A stretch of 64,000 nucleotides of DNA. It comes from Treponema primitia ZAS-2. Lineage in GTDB: Bacteria > Spirochaetota > Spirochaetia > Treponematales > Breznakiellaceae. Made by a program: the position numbers and the translations under genes. The notes below the pieces were generated by a model. The model was not told the DNA's origin and did not search any database. It saw nothing but the letters and a program-made list of their open reading frames with translations. The stretch spans positions 558,001 to 622,000 of the forward strand of contig NC_015578.1 of NCBI RefSeq assembly GCF_000214375.1. The letters run 5' to 3'. Shown in pieces: positions 52,662-61,013 of the stretch (position 1 is its first letter; each line of letters starts with the position of its first letter).

Positions 52662-53266
52662 TTAATACGAAGCCGATGTCTGTTCCTTTGTTATATCCGT
52701 CATAACTGCACGCAGTTCTTCCCTGTCCTGACCCAATTGCAAAACCAACGCATCCGCCATTTTGCCCGCGTTCGCTTCGCTGCCCAAACCCAATGCCGTA
52801 GCAATTTGCCCCCGCATTGTGTTTGTCAGGGATGTGTTGATGGCATTAAAATTCCCCGGCCTGTTATAGCTGAACCCACGACCATCTTCATATTTTACAT
52901 TCGCCGTTGGTGTTTGCCCAGCAGCGGTTGTCTTTGCAACAAATTCATTTGCCGCAACACCGCCCTCCGTTGTCCAGTCGCAGGTAATTAAATATTGTCC
53001 CGACTTATACGCGTCCAAAAATTTATTAAAATTTTCCCTGTCCGCTGCGTTGGTAAAAATTGTGTTAATTATGGTGGCGCCTTGTGCGTCCATTGTATTC
53101 ATAAATTCAGTAATTGATACGCCAGTTGCCTTCCCATTTGGCTTTTGTATTGCCGTTTCGGCACCCGCCAATGTTGTAAATTTTGTTTTCAGTGAACCGC
53201 CAACATGGACGCCGCCGCGATCACGAGCGCCGCAAAGCCGCCATATAGCCCCTGTCTCTTTTTCAT
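52662..53266 (-). pseudogene. Exported protein gene split by a frameshift after its signal peptide
   Basis: A strong ribosome site (AAAGGAGAC) and ATG at 53266 start a perfect signal peptide (MKKRQGLYGGFAALVIAAAS) that ends at TGA after 25 codons (53189). In the -1 frame the protein continues GSLKTKFTTLAGAETAI and runs to 52662 with a well-formed domain (NKFLDAYKSGQYLITCDWTT, QIATALGLG). The joined product would be about 200 aa. Either a one-base indel or a sequencing error broke the gene. The downstream frame alone has no credible start. I do not recognise the family. Confidence 0.65.
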
Positions 53267-53673
53267 ACTTGTCTCCTTTAGGCTTAAAGCCTTCGTTTCT
53301 GCCGGTATCCTTACGGAATCAGCGCGTTCACCATGGGCCTTCTTGCCGGTCGTTCTTTCTCCTTTTTTACCCATACGGTCTATTTTAGTGACCGAATGAG
53401 ACGCACAGCCCCCCAAATGGGGCAGACGTACCTGAGAGCGGAAACCCCGGAACCACCGGAGCGATATGCGTGTAAAGTATTATATTACAAGGAATTATGT
53501 ACGGGGAGGTCTTGTGGGGCTCTTAGTGCCTGCAACATGGGGGTAGTTTAGGCAATACGAAAAAATTGTGCAATAAGCGGGGCAAAAAGGGGGAGAGCAA
53601 TGATTAGGTAGGATAAAACGAGTTGTCCTCTGATCTTCCCCTCTTCCCCTTTGTGGTGAAATTCTTCTTATTG
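53267..53673. other. Intergenic stretch without recognisable gene
   Basis: These 407 bp hold the ribosome site of the broken exported-protein gene at the left, a small gcccc/ggggc hairpin (53408-53423) and otherwise nothing I can assign. The short open frames lack family features. Confidence 0.5.
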
Positions 53674-54444
53674 CTATTCTTCTCTGGTTTCGTCGTCTTG
53701 AACTTCGGTTTCCGGCTCCTCATCCGGGAATTCCGCCGAAGCCTCGGCTGAAAAATCCGAGGTTTCAGCGGGTATTTCCCCGCCTTCATGGTCAAAGCTG
53801 CTTTCCAGGCCGGTATCCTCGGGGAAAGTCTCATCCGCATCACGGGAATTTTCGTCCTTCCGGGCCCGGGCATGGTTGACCGTAAGGGTTCTGCCCCGGA
53901 AATTTACGCCATTCAGGGCGGTGATAAGCTCTTCCGCAACGCTGGTACGGACCTGTATAAAGGAATAGTTGTTCAGGATATTGATGAGTCCGATATCATC
54001 CTTGGAAATTTGTGTCTTGGTGCCGATGAGCCCCAGGATTTCCCGGGGGAAAACCCGCCGATTCCGGCCTATGCTGATAAATATCCGGGTGGATTCTTCT
54101 TCCGGCAGGGGCTGCCGTGCCGCTTCGGCTCCCTCGGCGGGGTTCCGTTTGCTCTTGGGGGCGGCGGGCGCTACTTGCAACGCAGTTCCCCGGGCATTAC
54201 CCGCCGGCTTCTCCCGGCTGCCTTTAGCCGTCTCGAAAGCCCCGGATTTGCGTGATCGACCGGTTCCCTGATCCTGGATCATCAGCAGATATGCCGCCAG
54301 GTAGGAGCGCCGGAAAAAGGAAACCTTCTTCCGGAAAAGGGAACGGTATTGGTTGAGCAGTTTGGGATCCGCCTCGGTCTGAATCTTTTCAAGAATTTCA
54401 TCTAGACGGTTTTTAATTTTTTCTTCATTAAATAAAACGGACAT
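53674..54444 (-). CDS. Stand-alone DbpA-type RNA-binding-domain protein
   Basis: The 256-aa protein has a helical N-terminus (KIKNRLDEILEKIQTEADPK), a basic linker, then a DbpA/CsdA-type RNA-binding domain from about 125 to 205. That domain reads IFISIGRNRRVFPREILGLI, SKDDIGLINILNNYSFIQV and NGVNFRGRTLTVNHAR. Such domains normally end DEAD-box helicases and bind structured rRNA; here no helicase is fused. The acidic tail is probably disordered. It may work in ribosome assembly with a separate helicase. Confidence 0.85.
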   Translation of the reverse strand: MSVLFNEEKIKNRLDEILEKIQTEADPKLLNQYRSLFRKKVSFFRRSYLAAYLLMIQDQGTGRSRKSGAFETAKGSREKPAGNARGTALQVAPAAPKSKRNPAEGAEAARQPLPEEESTRIFISIGRNRRVFPREILGLIGTKTQISKDDIGLINILNNYSFIQVRTSVAEELITALNGVNFRGRTLTVNHARARKDENSRDADETFPEDTGLESSFDHEGGEIPAETSDFSAEASAEFPDEEPETEVQDDETREE

Positions 54445-54506
54445 TCATTTTTCCTATTGTTAAAATTTGTCTTAGCATGACATATATATAGTATTTACTC
54501 AATACA

Positions 54507-55373
54507 CTATTTTTTTCTTTGCCCTTTCCGGTACCGGATAACATAGGGGGTGAAGGATCCCCGAAGCAGCACCCGTGAAAACCCATCGGCTGTCTGGGGG
54601 ACGTCGATGAGTATTTCTGCCGCTGCTTTGGCCGCCGGGGTTTCCAGGAGCCGGGTAAGTAGGGCTTCCCCCAGGCCCAGGCCCCGGTATTCCGGGCGGA
54701 CTTCCAGGGCGGCAATTTCCAGGATTTCCCCCCGGAGTTTGCCTGCTATATAAGCGGCAAACTCCCCACCGCTGGTTTCGGCAACCAGGGCCGGTTCCCC
54801 GGGAAATAGCCAGGGCGTTTCGCCCAGGGGGGCTTGTGGGCCGCCCGCCGCTTCTTCAAGGCAGAGCCGATGCAGGGTTTCCGCCGCCGTTTCATCCGCA
54901 GCCAGGCTTTCCCGGAACAGGAAATCTTCCAGCACCAGATCCTCAGTTTCCTCAGGCTCTTCGCCTAACCGTTCCAAGCCCCATTTTTCCCTGAGGGAGT
55001 TGTACCAGAAGCGCAGCTCCTTTTTCATTTCCTGTTCTTTGAAGGCGAACCAGAGCTTTTCCGCCTCCGGATAGGGGGCCAGGGCATCCTTAAAGGCACG
55101 GAATACCCCCTTCCCACGGTTCAGGGCTCCGGTGAGCCGCTTTTGGATTAGCGGGTTCTTGAAACTCGCAGCAAAACGCTCCATTACCCGGTAGCCATCC
55201 GCGGAATCCCATTCGGGGATGCTGATAAATCGGTCGTCTTTGTCATCCGCCCAGTCTATGTCGTCTTCACTGACCACCATCCCTTCCTGGGTATCCAGGA
55301 AGAGGGTACCGAATTGATCCTCCATGGCAAAGAGGAGATCGTCGATTAATGCGTCGGTAAGTTCAAACTGCAT
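54507..55373 (-). CDS. UPF0158-GNAT acetyltransferase fusion
   Basis: The 288-aa protein has two parts. Residues 1-140 resemble UPF0158 (ELTDALIDDLLFAMEDQ, DDRFISIPEWDSADGYRVME, RGKGVFRAFKDALAPYPE). Residues 190-285 are a GNAT domain with the acetyl-CoA loop RPEYRGLGLGEALLTRLLE. It should acetylate an amine, with the N-terminal part perhaps recognising the target. It starts 2 bp after the phosphofructokinase stop and shares its operon. Confidence 0.82.
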   Translation of the reverse strand: MQFELTDALIDDLLFAMEDQFGTLFLDTQEGMVVSEDDIDWADDKDDRFISIPEWDSADGYRVMERFAASFKNPLIQKRLTGALNRGKGVFRAFKDALAPYPEAEKLWFAFKEQEMKKELRFWYNSLREKWGLERLGEEPEETEDLVLEDFLFRESLAADETAAETLHRLCLEEAAGGPQAPLGETPWLFPGEPALVAETSGGEFAAYIAGKLRGEILEIAALEVRPEYRGLGLGEALLTRLLETPAAKAAAEILIDVPQTADGFSRVLLRGSFTPYVIRYRKGQRKK

Positions 55374-55375
55374 TC

Positions 55376-56479
55376 TTATACTCCCATGCAGGTTCCCACT
55401 GAAATTGCGGTATCGATCATATAATGATCCTGCGGGACGGTTTTAACCCCTTCCGCAGGGACCCTGAGATCTACGGAGCTTATGGATTCCCCTTTCAGGG
55501 CGACCATCCTGCCGTATTCGCCTTTGGCCAGAAGTTTTGCCGCGGCGGTTCCCAGGCTGGTGGCCAGGACCCGATCGGAGGCGCTGGGTATGCCCCCTCG
55601 CTGCACATAGCCCAGCACCGTTGCCCTGGTTTCCAGGCCCGTTTCGGCCTCAATTTCCCCGGCTATCCGGTAGCCTATGGATGGAACCACAGTTTGTTCC
55701 CGGTATTTCTTTCGTTCCTTTTTGTCCATTGCCGCTTCCTCAATCGACATGGCCCCCTCGGCTACTACCACGATGGAAAAGCCCCTGCCGCTTTGGGTAC
55801 GTTTTTCCAGGTGGCGGCCTATGGCCTTAATGTCGTAGGGGATTTCCGGTATCAGGATGACGTCCCCCCCGCCGGCTATCCCCGCGTAGAGCGCCAGCCA
55901 ACCCGCCTTGTGGCCCATAAGCTCAATGATCATCACCCGGTTATGGCTCTGGGCGGTGGAATGGAGCCGGTCTATGGCCTCGGTGGCGATGGACAGGGCT
56001 GAGTGGAAGCCAAAGGTTCGGTCGGTGCCGATAATATCATTGTCGATGGTTTTTGGGAGCCCCAGGACATTCAGCCCCTCCTTGGCGAGGAGGTAGCCCG
56101 TGGTATTGGTGCCGTTCCCCCCCAGGACTACCAGGCAATCCAGGTTCAGTTTCCGGTAGTTTTCCTTAATCAGCTCTACCTTGTCTTCCTCGATGTCGCT
56201 GCTGTACTCCTTAGGCCGAGCCTTAAAGGGCTTTTCCCGGCTGGCCCCCAGGATGGTGCCCCCCCGGGTGAGGATCCCCATAAAGTCCACCGGCCGCAGT
56301 ATGCGCCAGTCCTCGTCGATGAGGCCCCGGTAGCCATTGGCGATACCCACAGCGGTCATGTTGTACCTGTCGTGGGCAGCCCGGCACACACCCCGGATGG
56401 CGGCGTTCAGTCCCGGGCAATCCCCCCCTGCGGTAAGGATCCCGAAGGTTTTTGTCGCACTCTGTTCTACGGCTGCCAT
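55376..56479 (-). CDS. pfkA: 6-phosphofructokinase
   Basis: The enzyme phosphorylates fructose 6-phosphate at C1. The 367-aa protein shows ILTAGGDCPGLNAAIRG (N-terminal phosphate-donor loop), GGNGT (about 110), PKTIDNDI and the fructose-6-phosphate-binding ELMGHKAGW. The Gly in GGNGT is typical of ATP enzymes, whereas the Lys of PKTIDND is typical of pyrophosphate enzymes. This Gly/Lys mix occurs in several mostly ATP-using subgroups, so donor use needs testing. AAGGGGG precedes the ATG. Confidence 0.9.
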   Translation of the reverse strand: MAAVEQSATKTFGILTAGGDCPGLNAAIRGVCRAAHDRYNMTAVGIANGYRGLIDEDWRILRPVDFMGILTRGGTILGASREKPFKARPKEYSSDIEEDKVELIKENYRKLNLDCLVVLGGNGTNTTGYLLAKEGLNVLGLPKTIDNDIIGTDRTFGFHSALSIATEAIDRLHSTAQSHNRVMIIELMGHKAGWLALYAGIAGGGDVILIPEIPYDIKAIGRHLEKRTQSGRGFSIVVVAEGAMSIEEAAMDKKERKKYREQTVVPSIGYRIAGEIEAETGLETRATVLGYVQRGGIPSASDRVLATSLGTAAAKLLAKGEYGRMVALKGESISSVDLRVPAEGVKTVPQDHYMIDTAISVGTCMGV

Positions 56480-57193
56480 GGCGGCCCCCTTGTGTTTGTT
56501 ACTTTTCCCGTCGATATAGTATTAGAGTTGTTTAAAAACCAACTAGGTTTCCTCACAAGTTCATTATATTAAAGAAAGAGACAAAATGGGAAGAACGGTA
56601 CTTTTAATATGCACTTTCGGCCTCCTGTTTTCCGGCACCCCGGGGCTCTTTGCCGACGAGGAAACCGAGCGGACTCTGAGGGCCTTTGCGGATCCTGCCC
56701 GGGTTTGGGGAACCGGGGTGGAGGGGGTGATTGAGGAAGCCTACCGCCAGTGCTTTAAGACCTATATCCTGGACGGCAAGGTGATGAACCTCCGTATGCC
56801 CTTTGCCCAAAACAACGAGCGGGACCAGCTTTCGGACCAGACCTGGGAATTCCAGGGGGGCGGCAAGGCTGATCCGGTTTCCCTGTGGGAAATTATCACC
56901 GGAATCCTGTACTCCGATGAATTTGAGAGCTATGCCGGAATTCTGGGGGACGGGAAGGAAAAGGTGATGATCCTGGACATCCCCACCAGAACCTGGACCA
57001 GTTCCCGTGATCTTTTTGACATAGCCCGAATGAAAGCCGGGGCCTACCGGGGCCTGCCCCACCGTCCCTATGTACTCGTAAATGGCGAGGGGCTCAGCGA
57101 AGCGGACGTGTACAATTATTTATATTGTCTGGGCTGGGTGGGTATGGACTGCTCGGGCTTTGTCTGGCATACCCTTAGCTATATAGCCCGCAA

Positions 57194-57201
57194 GGGGGGG
57201 G
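57194..57201. repeat. Poly-G tract (8) at the frame break
   Basis: Eight consecutive Gs lie exactly where the NlpC/P60 reading frame is lost. Confidence 0.9.
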
Positions 57202-57242
57202 TCACCTTGGCTGGGCCCTGCGCCGGGCCATCGGCATTCCCC

Positions 57243-57251
57243 GGGGGGGGG
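57243..57251. repeat. Second poly-G tract (9) in the same gene
   Basis: Nine Gs lie 41 bp after the first tract. In the present length the downstream frame reads through it correctly (IPRGGEPS). Confidence 0.9.
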
Positions 57252-57707
57252 AGCCTTCCTACTATGTGGGGACCTGGTTCTTCAATTCCCGGACACCGGA
57301 AATCATCGCCGTCCGGGATGAGATCCGCAGCATTAAACCTGCGGATGTGCTGCTCTTCCGGGGCTCCAGCGGGGGGGTGGTTCATTCCGCCATTATCCAA
57401 TCGGTGGATCTGAACGAGGGGGTCATCCGCTACCTCCAAAGCACCGACGAGGCGCCCCTGAACGAGCGGGGGGTCCACGAATCCCTCATCTACTTCAACC
57501 CCGCCCACCCCGAACTAAGCCTGGGCGACCCTTCCCTGGTCTGGACCCAGGCCCGGTACCCCTCCTTCCCGGGTGAAATGGCCTCGGCCTTCTCTGACGA
57601 CGGGGAACGCTACCGTGCCTTCGGCGGCGGGCGGGTGGTGCGGCTCCGGGCCCTGGCAGCGCCGATTCAGAAGATTAACCAGGGGCGATAGTGACTTCAA
57701 TCACGAT

Positions 57708-57747
57708 TTAAGAAATTTTTCTTAATAAAAGGCGCCATAGGTATGAT
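57708..57747 (+). promoter_or_regulatory. Promoter and palindrome upstream of the ORF6N gene
   Basis: The inverted repeat TTAAGAAA/TTTCTTAA (57708-57715 and 57718-57725) covers the weak -35 TTCTTA (57719-57724). TATGAT (57742-57747) follows after 17 nt. The ATG is 8 nt later, so the leader would be 0-2 nt. Confidence 0.5.
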
Positions 57748-57755
57748 AATTAACT

Positions 57756-58307
57756 ATGGACAAAGCAATCCCCATACAAACCTTTATTCGCGAAATTCGC
57801 GGGCGTAAAGTGATGCTTGATAGCGACTTGGCCGCTTTGTATCAGGTTGAGACCAAGGTGTTAAACCAGGCGGTAAAACGGAATATTGGGCGCTTTCCCT
57901 CGGACTTCATGTTCCAACTGGACCCGGAAGAATGGGAGACTTTGAGGTCACAAATTGTGACCACAAAAACCGATGAAAAAAGGGGCGGCCGGCGGGCGGC
58001 GCCATACGCATTTACCGAACATGGCATTTTAATGCTATCTAGTGTTTTAAAAAGCGATATCGCCATTGATGTGAATATCAAAATAATGCGGGTATTTGTT
58101 CAAATGCGCCAATATGCACTTTCACAAACCGATACAAGCGGGCAAATTGTGGAGTTACGTAGGCTATTGCTCCTTTATATTGATCGCAATGATAAACGGG
58201 TGGATGATATTCTCAGGGTGCTGAACAGTTTTATCGCAAGTCCACCTAAGACAAAGCCAATCGGCTTCAGGGCCAACCACGAAGATACAGGTAAAACGCC
58301 TCTCTGA
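57756..58307 (+). CDS. ORF6N-domain DNA-binding protein
   Basis: The 183-aa protein has the ORF6N (KilA-N-related) domain: IREIRGRKVMLDSDLAALYQ, then VKRNIGRFPSDFMFQLDPEE and PYAFTEHGILMLSSVLKS. Such proteins are common in phages and mobile elements and bind DNA. The C-terminal helices (QIVELRRLLLLYIDRNDKRV) may form a coiled coil. No ribosome site is present. A palindrome over its promoter suggests autoregulation. No other phage gene is nearby. Confidence 0.88.
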   Translation: MDKAIPIQTFIREIRGRKVMLDSDLAALYQVETKVLNQAVKRNIGRFPSDFMFQLDPEEWETLRSQIVTTKTDEKRGGRRAAPYAFTEHGILMLSSVLKSDIAIDVNIKIMRVFVQMRQYALSQTDTSGQIVELRRLLLLYIDRNDKRVDDILRVLNSFIASPPKTKPIGFRANHEDTGKTPL

Positions 58308-58398
58308 TTTTCTAGTTTGGTATAACTAACTCTTTACATTCCCCCGGAAGAATGGTATCTTAAAGATAGTTTTATCTAACATTTTGCCGAGGACCCTT

Positions 58399-59298
58399 AT
58401 GACCACCGATGTTCAGAATTCAAGAAATGATCTTCCCGATTTTTTCCGGGACCTTAAAAATGGGCTCCCCATACGGATGCTGGTCGCCCCGGCGGCCTTC
58501 GCCGTCCTGGAGGATCTTCCCCGCATCCTGGGGTATCTCCGTTCCCTGGGGGTTATGGCCTTTCATCCCGTACTGCCCTATGCGGATATTACCCTGTGGG
58601 CCTATTACCGCAGCCTGGGTGAATGTTCCGGGAAGCCCCTGATCACATCCGCCTGTGTCGGTATGAACTGGTTTCTTAAGCATACGCACCCGGAATACGC
58701 TGAATTTATTACCCCTGTGTACAGCCCCCTGCTCTGTACGGCCCGATACCTCCGGTCATACCGGGGGATAACGGAGCGCATTGCCTTTCTTTCCCCCTGT
58801 GTTTTAAAGCGCAGAGAATTTGTGCTGGAGAACCGTGAGGAACTGGTGCATTACAATGTTACTATCAATGCGCTTTCCGCATGGCTCAAAGAAAATCCTG
58901 TTGATATAAGCCAATATGAGCCTTGTCTGCCGGAAAGCGATGGATATGGACCGGGTTTAACCCTGGCTGCTTTCGGCAGTATCGGTAAATGCCTGTCCGC
59001 CCTGGATACCGGCGTGGAGTACCTGATTGAACAGGGGCTTGAGAATGCCGCCAGCCGTTTTTCGGAGCGGGGCGCCTTTTCGGAAACCCAGATGATACCC
59101 TTTGTGTTTGAAACCTACGCATGCGAAGGGGGCTGCGCTAATGGGTCGGGGGTCAGGGGAATGCAATACCCGGCGTCTAACGGCGGCGCCTTTCTTGAAA
59201 AAAGTACCGCCCCGGGAAAACCGGAGGCGGTACTGGAATTATTCTCATCCTATGACCAAACCCTGGACCGCGCTGATTTCCGTCACCGGCCCAATTGA
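58399..59298 (+). CDS. Stand-alone H-cluster-domain protein ([FeFe]-hydrogenase-like, probably sensory)
   Basis: The 299-aa protein corresponds to the H-cluster domain of [FeFe]-hydrogenases without any ferredoxin domain. All four H-cluster cysteines are present (L1 TSACVG, L2 SPCVLKRRE, L3 ETYACEGGCANG), as is the L2 Lys. The first L1 Cys, normally the proton relay, is Ala, and the L2 and L3 Met residues are Ser and Tyr. Such changes are seen in sensory HydS-type proteins rather than in fast catalysts. The ATG at 58399 has GAGGA upstream; a TTG five codons earlier is less likely. It converges with the nickel-transport operon. Confidence 0.8.
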   Translation: MTTDVQNSRNDLPDFFRDLKNGLPIRMLVAPAAFAVLEDLPRILGYLRSLGVMAFHPVLPYADITLWAYYRSLGECSGKPLITSACVGMNWFLKHTHPEYAEFITPVYSPLLCTARYLRSYRGITERIAFLSPCVLKRREFVLENREELVHYNVTINALSAWLKENPVDISQYEPCLPESDGYGPGLTLAAFGSIGKCLSALDTGVEYLIEQGLENAASRFSERGAFSETQMIPFVFETYACEGGCANGSGVRGMQYPASNGGAFLEKSTAPGKPEAVLELFSSYDQTLDRADFRHRPN

Positions 59299-59321
59299 AC
59301 CGGTGGCGCTGCGTTTAGTAC

Positions 59322-60968
59322 TTAATTAAAATTTTCAAGCACATACCCTTTCCGGGCTTCATTGGGAATGAACGAATATTTGTGGAAAATATCGTTCTCT
59401 CCCATGATCACAGAATAGTTATCATACCGGGTGTTATTGTAGGCAAAGAAACCGTCGGGGTACCAGAGCATGATACGCCTGGGGTGTTTGTTGAGAAGCC
59501 CCTGGAGGTAGTGGGATGCGGCGAGCCGTTCTTCCCCGCTTACTGCGGCTTCCCAGGCTACCATGGCCTCATCCCGTTCCTTGAAGGGGACGATGTCGTT
59601 TTTTTGTTCACCGAACAAGAGGACCATCATCATGTCATCATCCGCAAGGCCGTGGGGAACAAATTCGCCCACAGTCATGTTGTAGTTCCCGGTGACGTTC
59701 ACCGCCTCCGAATAGGCGGCGCTTTCCAGGGCCTCCACATGGGCCTTGAGGTTTATCGCCCCCAGGTGTTCGGTGATGATCTCTGCAGCCCGGACATAGA
59801 GAGGCGCCGAGGCGTCCACCAGGATGCGCCAGTTAATGGGATTACCCTCGGGGGTTTCCCTGAGCCCGTCGCCGTTCCGGTCTACATAACCCAGCTCGGT
59901 AAAAAGCTGGGCGGCCTTTTCGGGATCGTAGGGCTGGGAATTGTTGGGGCTGGTGTGGAACGAGCGGGGGTGGGGGTAGCCCACAGTACCGGTAATGCCC
60001 CGGCCGAGTCCCACGATGCGTAGAAGTTCGTCCCGGTTGATGGCGTAGCTTATGGCCTCCCTGAAAGCCAGGTCCCCGAAGGGCAGCTTGGTGGTGTCCA
60101 GGGTAATGCAGGCGCCCCAGAGGTAGGGGGTCTTAACGATAGTAACGTTGGGGACCTTGGACCATTCCTCCACCATTTCCGGCGGCAGGTTCCGGGCCGC
60201 CCCGTCGATCTCGCCGCTCCGCAGGGCGGTGAACATGGTGGAGAAATCCCGGATCACCACCAGGTTGAGCTTATTTACCAGGGGCTTTCCCAGATGGTAA
60301 TCCGCATTGGCTTCCAGTTTGTAGTATTCCCCCACTTTATAATCCACCAGCTTATAAGGGCCGGTACCTATGGACTTTCCCGTAAACTGCCGGGGGTCCT
60401 GGATGTTTTCCCATTGGGCCTTTTGAACAATGGGCAGCTCGGCGCAGGGTTCCCGATCAAAATAGGGCATGGGATAGGCCCCGGCTACCCGCAGGGTAAG
60501 ATCGTCAATAACCGTGATGCCTTCCCCGGGGAGACGGGGGGCGGAACTGGTATGATGGGAATAACGGTTATTTGAAGGCCCTTCCCGGTTATAGTCAATC
60601 GTAAATTTGACATCCGCAGAGGTGAGGGGGGTCCCGTCGTGCCATTTTATTCCGGGCTTGAGTTTGATCTCCCAAACCAGGTTGTCATCGGTAACCGGCC
60701 TGATATACTCCGCCAGGATCATCTTCGGCGCTGGGCCATAAGGATTAGGCCCCGCGAGCTTTTCGTTGATCGCGTCCAGGACCCAGGGGCTATAGGACCC
60801 GCCCCCCCAAGTGGTAACGCTCCCGGCGTCATCATAAATACCAATGGTAAGCTCCTCCGCCGTCTGGGGCCCCCTTCCGGAACCATCCCCGGAAGATCCG
60901 GTCTTTTTCTGTCCACAAGACATGAGAACAGAAATACAAACTAAAAAAACCAAAACACGCGTTTTCAT
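59322..60968 (-). CDS. ABC transporter substrate-binding lipoprotein (family 5; nickel or peptide)
   Basis: The 548-aa SBP_bac_5 family receptor has a signal peptide with lipobox LMSC (MKTRVLVFLVCISVLMSCGQ). Family blocks are WEIKLKPGIKWHDGTPLTSADVKF-like around 105-125, GTGPYKLVDYKVGEYYKLEA and LAFREAISYAINRDELL. Members bind peptides, nickel or haem. Its place beside cooC, a NicO nickel transporter and a DppF/NikE-like ATPase favours nickel or a nickel chelate. I start at ATG 60968 with GAGGAG upstream, not at the in-frame start 12 codons earlier. Confidence 0.85.
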   Translation of the reverse strand: MKTRVLVFLVCISVLMSCGQKKTGSSGDGSGRGPQTAEELTIGIYDDAGSVTTWGGGSYSPWVLDAINEKLAGPNPYGPAPKMILAEYIRPVTDDNLVWEIKLKPGIKWHDGTPLTSADVKFTIDYNREGPSNNRYSHHTSSAPRLPGEGITVIDDLTLRVAGAYPMPYFDREPCAELPIVQKAQWENIQDPRQFTGKSIGTGPYKLVDYKVGEYYKLEANADYHLGKPLVNKLNLVVIRDFSTMFTALRSGEIDGAARNLPPEMVEEWSKVPNVTIVKTPYLWGACITLDTTKLPFGDLAFREAISYAINRDELLRIVGLGRGITGTVGYPHPRSFHTSPNNSQPYDPEKAAQLFTELGYVDRNGDGLRETPEGNPINWRILVDASAPLYVRAAEIITEHLGAINLKAHVEALESAAYSEAVNVTGNYNMTVGEFVPHGLADDDMMMVLLFGEQKNDIVPFKERDEAMVAWEAAVSGEERLAASHYLQGLLNKHPRRIMLWYPDGFFAYNNTRYDNYSVIMGENDIFHKYSFIPNEARKGYVLENFN

Positions 60969-61013
60969 AAAAACACTCCTCTTCTTATCATTCATTACCA
61001 CCACTGTGGCATT

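Larger units (their letters stand above)
56586..57691 (+). pseudogene. NlpC/P60-type cysteine peptidase, frameshifted at a poly-G tract
   Basis: The first frame gives a signal peptide (MGRTVLLICTFGLLFSG, cleavage near LFADE), then a domain ending in GMDCSGFVWHTLSYIARKGG, the catalytic Cys motif. At a run of eight Gs (57194-57201) it shifts frame. The correct continuation (LGWALRRAIGIPRGGEPSYY, then LLFRGSSGGVVHSAIIQS with the catalytic His) is in the -1 frame and runs to 57691. The joined protein would be about 368 aa and exported, probably a peptidoglycan or peptide hydrolase. A tract of nine (or six) Gs would restore it, so this could be a phase-variable gene, a mutation or a sequencing error. 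Confidence 0.78.
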
